Source of the DNA: Gemmatimonadaceae bacterium
GTDB taxonomy: Bacteria > Gemmatimonadota > Gemmatimonadetes > Gemmatimonadales > Gemmatimonadaceae
Length of the DNA: 12,434 nucleotides
Assembly: GCA_025451425.1 (NCBI GenBank)
Contig: JANWKK010000198.1
Span: forward strand, 1 to 12,434
Direction: 5' to 3'
The position numbers and the translations under genes were made by a program. The notes under the pieces were generated by a model that was not told the origin of the DNA, made no database searches, and saw nothing but the letters and a program-made list of their open reading frames with translations. This document shows positions 6,852 through 12,434 of this stretch, one piece after another; within the stretch, counting starts at the first letter, position 1; every line of letters begins with the position of its first letter.

Positions 6852-8299
6852 GTACTCGGTGGCGGCGGGGCCGACGACGGTGCCCCAGATGAACGGGGTG
6901 CGCTGGAGGGTGTTCGCCGACGAGCACGATCGTCGAGCCTAACGACGCGCACCGCGGCGACGCGCCGGCCATCCATCGCTACGACTTCCAACTCGCCGCC
7001 GGGGAAGCCGGCGCGGTCGCCGATCCGCGGCACGCGTCCCAGCCGCGCGAACGTGTAGCCCCCGAGCGTCGTCCAATCGCCATCGGGAATCGCCAGCCGG
7101 TAGTCGCTCCGCACATCGACGAGCGACATCGATCCTGCGAGCTCGAGAACGCCATTTGCCTCGATTGCTTCACGCACGGCGAAGTCGTACTCGTCGTTGA
7201 TGTCTCCGATCACTTCCTCGACGAGGTCCTCGAGCGTGACGATGCCCGCGGTGCCACCGTACTCGTCGAGCACGACGGCCATGTGTGCGCGCGTACGACG
7301 CAGATCGTCGAGCACGCGCTCTGCCGGACGATTGTCGGGCACGTACAGGGGCTTCCGGATGAGCGTTCGCATATCGAACGCTGTACTCGCCTCCTTGAGC
7401 CACAGATCCTTCGCGACGAGAACGCCAATCACGTCGTCGAGTGACTCATGGTACACGGGGTAGCGCGAGTAACGCTCGGCGCGCATCAACTGCCACACCT
7501 CGTTTTCGGTTGCCTCGACAGGGATCGCGACGATATCGGTTCGGGGCCGCATGACGTCGCGCGCGCGCTTCTCGTGAAAATCGAAAACGCCGGCGAGCAT
7601 CAGGCTATCGGACTCGTCGAGCGCACCTTGCGCGCGCGATTGCATCACGAGTAGCCGAAGCTCTTCTGGTGAATGCACGGCCTCGACGGATCGCGATCGT
7701 CGCACGCCGAGCAGGCGCAACACGCCATTGGCCGCGGCATTGAGCAAGGCAACGAAGGGCGACATGACCACCGAGAAGCCAATCAACGGCCTCACGATGA
7801 GCGTGCTCGTTCGTTCGGGCGTGACGAGCGCGATGCTTCTCGGCGTCAGCTGGCCGAGAACGATGTGGAGAAAGGCGAGTATGACGAAGGCGGTGATCGC
7901 GGCGGCGGTCGTGTGAACCGCGGCGGCGGGGATCGGCCAGCCGAATCGCGTCAGGAGGTTGTCGATGAGGACCGCGATCGCGTCCTCGCCCAGCCAACCC
8001 AAGGCGAGCGAGGCGAGGGTGATGCCGACCTGCGTGACCGAGATGTAGCGGTCCAGATCCTTGAGCGTTCGTTCGACCAGTTTCGCTCCACGATCGCCCG
8101 CTGCGATTCGATTCTCGATGCGACTCCGGCGCGTCGCGACCAGTGCGAACGCGGCGGCGACGAAGAACGCATTGATGAAAATGAGCGCGAAAACGACGAG
8201 GAGACGCGTCGCGATACCCGCCGCACCAATATCCTCGGCGCCATTTGGCGCGGCGGCGACTGCAGCGCCGAAGACGAAGCCCGGCAACACGGTAGCCAT
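6848..8299 (-). CDS. CorC/CNNM-family (hemolysin C-like) membrane protein: DUF21, CBS pair, CorC_HlyC domain
   Basis: The product is 483 residues. Order: a short Ala-rich N-terminus, then the DUF21 transmembrane domain (about 32-200), two CBS domains (about 245-370; VMRPRTDIVAIP, then VVLDEYGGTAGIVTLEDLVEE), a C-terminal CorC_HlyC domain (about 385-455; LVDVRSDYRL, then TLGGYTFARLGRVP), and a Pro/Ser/Ala-rich tail. Relatives (CorC, YhdP/MpfA, CNNM) are inner-membrane proteins tied to Mg2+ export, with CBS domains sensing nucleotide. Oddities: the first helix reads FFVAAAFALV where I expect FFVAAEFALV (Ala50 for Glu), and the later motif reads LGQLTPRSIAL where I expect LGELxPKSIAL (Gln150 for Glu, Arg154 for Lys). 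Mg2+ transport should therefore not be assumed. It is co-transcribed with arfB. The ATG at 8299 has only a weak GGGG upstream. Confidence 0.88.
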   Translation of the reverse strand: MATVLPGFVFGAAVAAAPNGAEDIGAAGIATRLLVVFALIFINAFFVAAAFALVATRRSRIENRIAAGDRGAKLVERTLKDLDRYISVTQVGITLASLALGWLGEDAIAVLIDNLLTRFGWPIPAAAVHTTAAAITAFVILAFLHIVLGQLTPRSIALVTPERTSTLIVRPLIGFSVVMSPFVALLNAAANGVLRLLGVRRSRSVEAVHSPEELRLLVMQSRAQGALDESDSLMLAGVFDFHEKRARDVMRPRTDIVAIPVEATENEVWQLMRAERYSRYPVYHESLDDVIGVLVAKDLWLKEASTAFDMRTLIRKPLYVPDNRPAERVLDDLRRTRAHMAVVLDEYGGTAGIVTLEDLVEEVIGDINDEYDFAVREAIEANGVLELAGSMSLVDVRSDYRLAIPDGDWTTLGGYTFARLGRVPRIGDRAGFPGGELEVVAMDGRRVAAVRVVRLDDRARRRTPSSAPRSSGAPSSAPPPPST

Positions 8300-8423
8300 C
8301 AGCCCCGCGGCGTCATTGGAAACCCGCGCCAGCCGTGATCGTCAACAGGCATAGCAGAATGCAATACTCCGGACGGCTCGCTGCGTCTGGCACTTTGCAA
8401 CGGTTCATCCCACCTCGTCGGTC
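8300..8423. other. Divergent intergenic region between the CorC-like gene and the histidine kinase
   Basis: These 124 bases must carry the start signals of both neighbouring operons. They are somewhat richer in A/T around 8339-8369, where promoters could sit, but I saw no -35/-10 pair with acceptable match and spacing on either strand. A TGGCAC followed by TTTGCA (about 8389-8400) recalls a sigma-54 promoter, but the GG and GC elements are only six bases apart instead of ten. No hairpin or small gene was recognised. Confidence 0.5.
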
Positions 8424-10211
8424 GTGCCCGCACCGCAACCGGTCCCAGTCCAAACGACTCCAGCGCCAACACCCGTTCTCTCCGTAGCGGCTCCCTCGCA
8501 TTCCCAGCACCCAGCGCTGGAAGCGATGCTGGATCCGCGCCGGTTGTTGCGATGGGTGTACATGGGCCGCATCTCAGTCGCCACGGCGATTTTCGCCGCG
8601 GCGGTGTTCGTTTGGACGCGCGAAGACACCGATACGCACAAGCTGCTCGTCGCCTCACTCGCCTTCGCGCTCGCGACGGGCGTGACCGCACTGTCCGCAT
8701 GGTACAGCGAAATATATCAAAAGGCGCTCCAGCCGACCTTTTTCTATCTGCAATCGACGTTCGACCTGCTGCTTGTGACAGCGGTCGTTCATGTTACCAG
8801 CGGAAGCACGTCGCAATTCGCCGCGCTGTATATCCTCATCATCGCTACGGCGAGCCTTCTGCTGCCGGTTGGTGGCGGATTGCTCATCGCAGCCTTGGGC
8901 AACGTGTTATATGTCGCCGACACGGTGCTCATCTCGCGCACCTCGCTCACACCGGCCGTGTGGTTGCAGCTCGGCGTCTTCGCGAGTGTCGCGTTGGGCA
9001 GCGCTTACCTCGGGGCGCAATTGCAACGCGCGGGGGCGGGCAAGGAACGGCTCGTCGCTCAGCTCCAGGCCGCGCGGCTGCAGGCCGACGAGATTCTTCG
9101 CAACATCCGCAGCGGCGTGATCACCGTCGACTCGGGTGGCCGTTTACTATATGTAAATCCAACCGCCGAGCAATTGTTAGGCGCGAGCCTGCGATCGCAC
9201 ATTGGCGAGTCGGTTCTCGGCCGCATCGGCGAGATCGCACCGGAGCTATCCCAGGCGCTTGAGCGATCGGTGAAGCATCAGATTCGTACGACGCGAGCGG
9301 AAGGCCTCGTGTCGACGGTGCTTCGACGATTTCCGATCGGCGTCACCACGACATACACCGATGGCGAAGCGGGCGACCTCGATCGAACCGCTACGGCAAT
9401 CTTCCAGGACATCTCGGATCAGAAGCGGATCGACACGCTGCGCCTTCGCGCCGAGCGGTTGGAGGGTATCGCGGAGCTCAGTGCGTCCCTGGCGCACGAG
9501 ATCAAGAATCCGCTCGCATCGATTCGATCGGCGGTCGAGCAGCTCGGGCGGATGCCGAGCACGAGTGACGATGAGCGAACGCTCACGGGTCTGGTCGTTC
9601 GTGAGTCCGACCGGCTCTCGCGGCTCCTTTCCGAGTTCCTCGATTTCGCACGGGTTCGTGTGGCCCGGACGCAACCCGTCGACATGGGTGATGTCGCGCG
9701 GCACGCCGCGCGTCTCGCCGAAGCGCGACCGGAGCGCAAAGACGTACGCATCGTCTGCGGGACGCCGGAGAGGGTATCGCTCCTCGTCGACGGCGATGAC
9801 GACCTGTTGCACCGCGCCGTCTTCAACCTCGTACTCAACGCGGTGCAGGCATCGCCGAACGGCGGCGTCGTGCACGTCGATGTCACACCCGGGTCGTTCG
9901 ATCCGCTCCCGGTCGGCGTCGCCTTCGACGCCGGCACGGTCGCACTCCGCGTGCGCGACGCCGGCGCCGGCATTCCGGTCGAGATTCGCGATCGGCTTTT
10001 CGATCCCTTTTTCACCACGAAGCCCGGCGGCAATGGCCTCGGACTCGCCGTCGTTCAGCGCGCGATCGAGGCCCACCGGGGCCTCGTCTTCGTCGACAGC
10101 GGCGGCAACGGTACGCGATTCACCATCGTTCTCCCTCGCACTCAACCCGTGAGGGCAGGTGGCGTGTTGGATACGCCGCCCGCCTCCACGCCGATCATTC
10201 GCAGCGCCTAA
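8424..10211 (+). CDS. PilS-like membrane sensor histidine kinase (TM bundle, PAS, HisKA, HATPase_c)
   Basis: The product is 595 residues from GTG 8424. The first 34 residues are Pro/Ala-rich and an ATG at 8526 is an alternative start; neither has a well-spaced Shine-Dalgarno. Residues about 40-200 hold roughly six membrane helices resembling the PilS input region (SGSTSQFAALYILI, then LLLPVGGGLLIAAL). A coiled stretch and a PAS-like domain follow (about 218-335; ADEILRNIRSGVITVDSGG). The HisKA motif SLAHEIKNPLASIRS places the phosphorylated histidine at 358. The ATP-binding domain has an N-box (NLVLNAVQAS, 468-477), a G1 box DAGAGIP (512-518), an F-box LFDPFFTTK (525-533) and a G2 box GGNGLGLAVV (535-544), so it looks catalytically intact. 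The response-regulator gene begins 17 bases after its stop, so the two form a cognate pair. The signal is unknown; no pilin genes are in the window. Confidence 0.9.
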   Translation: MPAPQPVPVQTTPAPTPVLSVAAPSHSQHPALEAMLDPRRLLRWVYMGRISVATAIFAAAVFVWTREDTDTHKLLVASLAFALATGVTALSAWYSEIYQKALQPTFFYLQSTFDLLLVTAVVHVTSGSTSQFAALYILIIATASLLLPVGGGLLIAALGNVLYVADTVLISRTSLTPAVWLQLGVFASVALGSAYLGAQLQRAGAGKERLVAQLQAARLQADEILRNIRSGVITVDSGGRLLYVNPTAEQLLGASLRSHIGESVLGRIGEIAPELSQALERSVKHQIRTTRAEGLVSTVLRRFPIGVTTTYTDGEAGDLDRTATAIFQDISDQKRIDTLRLRAERLEGIAELSASLAHEIKNPLASIRSAVEQLGRMPSTSDDERTLTGLVVRESDRLSRLLSEFLDFARVRVARTQPVDMGDVARHAARLAEARPERKDVRIVCGTPERVSLLVDGDDDLLHRAVFNLVLNAVQASPNGGVVHVDVTPGSFDPLPVGVAFDAGTVALRVRDAGAGIPVEIRDRLFDPFFTTKPGGNGLGLAVVQRAIEAHRGLVFVDSGGNGTRFTIVLPRTQPVRAGGVLDTPPASTPIIRSA

Positions 10212-10228
10212 CGCTACCGGAGCGCCTC

Positions 10229-10435
10229 GTGACCGACTCATCGAATGGCAAGCCGACCGTCCTCGTGGTCGATGACGAATCGGGAATTCTCGATTCGCTG
10301 AACATTCTCCTCCGCAACGAGGGCTTCACACCACTGCTCGCCCAGGGCGGCAAGCGCGGACTCGAGCACCTGCTCGCGACCACCCCGGATATCGTGCTCA
10401 CGGACATCCGTATGCCGAATGTCACGGGAGTATAA
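10229..10435 (+). pseudogene. N-terminal half of a split NtrC-family response regulator (receiver beta1 to beta3), ended by in-frame TAA
   Basis: This frame starts at GTG 10229 with GGAG (10219-10222) six bases upstream and encodes 68 residues. It holds the first half of a CheY-like receiver: the acidic pair Asp15-Asp16 in VLVVDDE and the phosphoacceptor Asp59 in IVLTDIRMP. It stops at TAA 10433-10435 straight after MPNVTGV, in the loop where receivers normally continue with E-hydrophobic residues. The next codons, in the same frame, read ILAAAKQ and continue the same domain, so a single base change (GAA to TAA) would explain the break. Alone the fragment lacks beta4, beta5 and the conserved Thr and Lys, and should not fold as a normal receiver. 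A sequencing error, a real nonsense mutation or readthrough are all possible. Confidence 0.75.
10426..10430 (+). promoter_or_regulatory. Candidate internal ribosome-binding site GGGAG for the TTG at 10439
   Basis: GGGAG lies eight bases before TTG 10439, an ordinary Shine-Dalgarno spacing, and overlaps the last codons before the TAA at 10433. If used, it would allow termination and restart, giving a sigma-54 activator without the first half of its receiver. GGGAG also encodes Gly-Val here, so it may be coincidental. Confidence 0.35.
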
Positions 10436-10438
10436 ATC

Positions 10439-11611
10439 TTGGCTGCCGCCAAGCAGCGAGATGCCGATTGTCCGGTCATCCTCATGACGGCGCAAGCCAC
10501 GCTGCAGTCGGCAATGCAAGCGGTCAACGAAGGCGCCTTCTATTACATCCAGAAGCCGTTCCGCAACGACGAGCTAGTCGCCATCCTGCGTCGCGCGGCG
10601 GAACACCGAAAATTGCGTGTCGAAAATAAATCTCTAAAACAGGAAATTCGGCGCCGCGAGCGAAGTGGAACAACACGTCCCGTTGGCAGCAGCAAGAATT
10701 GGCTCGAGGTGCTCCGTCTCGCCGAGACCGTCGCTCCGACGGAATCGACGGTGCTTATTCAGGGTGAATCTGGTACGGGTAAGGAAGTCGTCTCTCGTTA
10801 TATCCACGATCTGTCCAATCGTGTCGAAGGACCGTTTCTCTCGATCAACTGCGGCGCGCTTCCGGAAGGGCTTCTCGAGAGTGAGTTGTTTGGCCATGTC
10901 AAAGGCTCTTTCACCGGTGCCGTGAAAGACAAGGAAGGTCTATTCACCGCCGCGGCGACGGGCACGTTCTTTCTCGACGAGATCGGCGAGACGACGCCAG
11001 CGACACAGATCAAGCTGCTCCGCGTACTGCAGCATCGAGAAGTCATTCCGGTCGGTGCCACCGAGGCCATTCCGATCGATACGCGTCTCATCGCGGCGAC
11101 GAATCGCGATTTGGAGGAGGAGATCAAGGCGGGAAACTTCCGGACCGATCTCTACTACCGATTGAACGTCATCGCCTTGCACCTGCCGCCGCTGCGTCAG
11201 CGCGCCGACGACATTCCCGTGCTCGTTGAGCATTTTCTACATCGGATTGCTGAAACGCGCAATGAACCGCTGAAGCAGCTCGCGCCCGGCACGCTCGAGG
11301 CGCTCCAGGAATACCAATGGCCCGGTAACGTGCGCGAGCTCGAGAACGCGCTCGAGCGCGCGGCGATTGTCACGACCGGCAACGAGATCACCATCGCCGC
11401 ACTGCCGGAGCGCGTGACGCAGCGCAAGGCCGAGCCGCTCGTCTCGCCGCGCACTCCGCCGAATCCGACGCTCGAGGCAGTGGAGCGCGCATACATCCTT
11501 TGGGTGCTGCAGAGCGAGGGCGGTAACAAATCGCGAGCCGCCGAAGTGTTAGGCATCGATCCGTCGACGTTATACCGCAAGCTCTCGCGCTACGGAGTCG
11601 AAGCCGCGTGA
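10439..11611 (+). CDS. Sigma-54-dependent transcriptional activator, NtrC family (C-terminal part of split response regulator)
   Basis: Counting from TTG 10439 it has 390 residues. It opens inside a receiver domain: beta4 CPVILMTAQ with Thr17, then beta5 YYIQKPF with Lys39. A linker (about 55-80) has unusually AT-rich codons. The AAA+ domain is complete: Walker A GESGTGKE (109-116), the sigma-54 contact loop GSFTGA (156-161, a Ser variant of GAFTGA), Walker B FFLDE (177-181), FRTDLYYRLNV (234-244) with candidate arginine fingers, and sensor II GNVREL (296-301). The C-terminus is a Fis-type helix-turn-helix (about 361-384; NKSRAAEVLGIDPSTLYRKL). It would activate sigma-54 promoters as partner of the upstream kinase, PilR-like by context. 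Joined with the upstream fragment it gives about 460 residues, the usual length. As it stands it could be constitutive, inactive, or full-length if the TAA is an error. Confidence 0.85.
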   Translation: MAAAKQRDADCPVILMTAQATLQSAMQAVNEGAFYYIQKPFRNDELVAILRRAAEHRKLRVENKSLKQEIRRRERSGTTRPVGSSKNWLEVLRLAETVAPTESTVLIQGESGTGKEVVSRYIHDLSNRVEGPFLSINCGALPEGLLESELFGHVKGSFTGAVKDKEGLFTAAATGTFFLDEIGETTPATQIKLLRVLQHREVIPVGATEAIPIDTRLIAATNRDLEEEIKAGNFRTDLYYRLNVIALHLPPLRQRADDIPVLVEHFLHRIAETRNEPLKQLAPGTLEALQEYQWPGNVRELENALERAAIVTTGNEITIAALPERVTQRKAEPLVSPRTPPNPTLEAVERAYILWVLQSEGGNKSRAAEVLGIDPSTLYRKLSRYGVEAA

Positions 11612-12434
11612 GTGCTGCCGTATCCGTTGCCGTCGGCACGACGCCGGACGCACGCGACGAGCCGTTTCGCGTTGCTCAGGCGCTCCGCGCGTACGCACCG
11701 CTGCTCGCGGCCGCGCTCGTGTGCGCGGTCGCGGCGTCGCTCGTCGCGCCGTATCCCGTCGGCCTCTTTCACGACGACGGCGTCTATCTCGTACTCGCCA
11801 AGTCGATCGCCACTGGCAACGGCTATCGATACTTGCACCTGCCCGGCGCACCGATCGCGACGCACTATCCGCCGGCGTACCCGCTGTTCCTTGCGGTGCT
11901 GTGGAAGCTCGCGCCGCGCTTTCCGGCGAACCTCACGATTATCCTCCTCGCGAACGCGGCCTTGCTCGGATTGGTCGCGTGGGGAAGTGCCCGCTTTCAG
12001 ATCAGCCGCCTCGAGTGGCCGCCATTCGCTGCGACTGCGTTTGCGCTCGTCGCAACGCTATCGCTTCCACTCATCCAGCTCACGACGCTGGTGCTGTCGG
12101 AGATCACCTTCCTCGGCATTCTCTTTCTGGTGCTGACGAGCGCGGAACGGTGCGTTGCCGCGAGGGGCAGTCCCCTCCAAGACCTTCTTCTAGGCGCGTG
12201 TGCGGGCGGGCTTGTCCTTGTCCGCGCGCACGGTCTCGTGCTCGTCGCGGCCCTGGCGCTCGTCCTCGTCGCGCGTGGAGAATGGCGGCGAGTGGGTCTC
12301 AGCGTTGCCGGCGCTGCGATTGTGATCGCGCCCTGGCAGCTCTGGGTCACCCTTCACGATGCCGCGCTGCCGGCCACATTGCGGGGAAGCTACGGCTCGT
12401 ACACGTCGTGGTTCGCAACGGGTCTCGCCGACGG
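11608..12434 (+). CDS. GT-C family membrane glycosyltransferase (PMT/GT39-like), 3' end outside window
   Basis: GTG 11608 overlaps the stop of the regulator gene by four bases (GTGA), so translation is probably coupled. The frame stays open for 275 codons to the window end. After a soluble start of about 28 residues and a first helix (about 30-48), the extracytoplasmic loop reads GLFHDDGVYLVLAKSIATG with Asp56-Asp57, the acidic motif of GT-C enzymes. THYPPAYPLFLA follows at about 84-95, the Tyr-Pro-Pro motif also seen in the GT-C protein at 4686-6365. Further hydrophobic segments continue to the edge. The likely role is transfer of a sugar from a polyprenyl-phosphate donor on the periplasmic side of the inner membrane; donor and acceptor are unknown. 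Linkage to a two-component pair hints at co-expression with it. Confidence 0.78.
   Translation, partial: MSAAVSVAVGTTPDARDEPFRVAQALRAYAPLLAAALVCAVAASLVAPYPVGLFHDDGVYLVLAKSIATGNGYRYLHLPGAPIATHYPPAYPLFLAVLWKLAPRFPANLTIILLANAALLGLVAWGSARFQISRLEWPPFAATAFALVATLSLPLIQLTTLVLSEITFLGILFLVLTSAERCVAARGSPLQDLLLGACAGGLVLVRAHGLVLVAALALVLVARGEWRRVGLSVAGAAIVIAPWQLWVTLHDAALPATLRGSYGSYTSWFATGLAD

Noticed and set aside
7673..8338. Plus-strand open frame of 221 codons opposite the CorC-like gene
   Set aside because: Its product is very Arg/Glu/Asp-rich and is antisense to the DUF21 membrane domain; no family support.
9246..10241. Minus-strand open frame of 331 codons opposite the histidine kinase
   Set aside because: It is antisense to the intact PAS/HisKA/HATPase coding region and its product resembles no family; long shadows are usual in GC-rich genes.
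10433..10441. Programmed frameshift as the explanation of the split response regulator
   Set aside because: Both parts are in the same frame, so no shift is needed; the break is a simple stop codon. Slippery sequence is also absent.
11612..12136. Plus-strand open frame of 174 codons beginning just after the regulator gene
   Set aside because: Its product is Arg/Ser-rich. The frame starting at GTG 11608 instead gives membrane helices and the HDDGVY and YPPAYP motifs and stays open to the window end.
1..12434. CRISPR array, insertion sequence, prophage or defence island
   Set aside because: I saw no regularly spaced repeats, transposase or integrase motifs, terminal inverted repeats or defence-type domains; all sizeable frames belong to envelope, signalling or translation-rescue families.

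Overview
The window is GC-rich DNA, densely packed with genes, and free of mobile-element or phage signatures. Three things suggest a soil-type Gram-negative chromosome: an outer-membrane Omp85-type barrel, GT-C membrane glycosyltransferases, and a PilS/NtrC-style two-component pair. The fusion of a peptidase-MA domain, a PD40 propeller and a barrel, with frequent GTG starts, reminds me most of Gemmatimonadota. That assignment is recollection and inference; no rRNA or other marker gene is present to settle it.

Layout. (1) 1-3089, minus strand: the 5' 1029 codons of a large exported protein with an HExxH metallopeptidase-like domain, a PD40/TolB-like beta-propeller and an Omp85-like barrel; its end lies beyond base 1. 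(2) 3090-3487: a 398-base divergent intergenic region with no gene. (3) 3488-6365, plus strand: a family-2 polyprenyl-phosphate-type glycosyltransferase overlapping a GT-C (PMT/ArnT-like) integral membrane glycosyltransferase. The pair fits making a lipid-phosphate-sugar donor and then transferring the sugar outside the cytoplasm. (4) 6366-6419: a short convergent gap with a REP-like inverted repeat. (5) 6420-8299, minus strand: a CorC/CNNM-type membrane protein (DUF21, CBS pair, CorC_HlyC), translationally coupled to arfB, the ribosome-rescue peptidyl-tRNA hydrolase. (6) 8424-11611, plus strand: a PilS-like membrane histidine kinase, then an NtrC-family sigma-54 response regulator whose receiver domain is interrupted by an in-frame TAA. 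A GGGAG sequence and a TTG codon stand just after the break, so restart of translation is conceivable. (7) 11608 to the window end: the start of a second GT-C membrane glycosyltransferase, coupled to the regulator by a GTGA overlap.

The most notable points are the single-codon break in the sigma-54 regulator, the peptidase-propeller-Omp85 fusion, a CorC-like protein lacking two acidic residues I expect in its membrane domain, and an apparently over-represented GCCTAAC word. I did not find a clear new defence or mobile system, CRISPR array, tRNA or rRNA.
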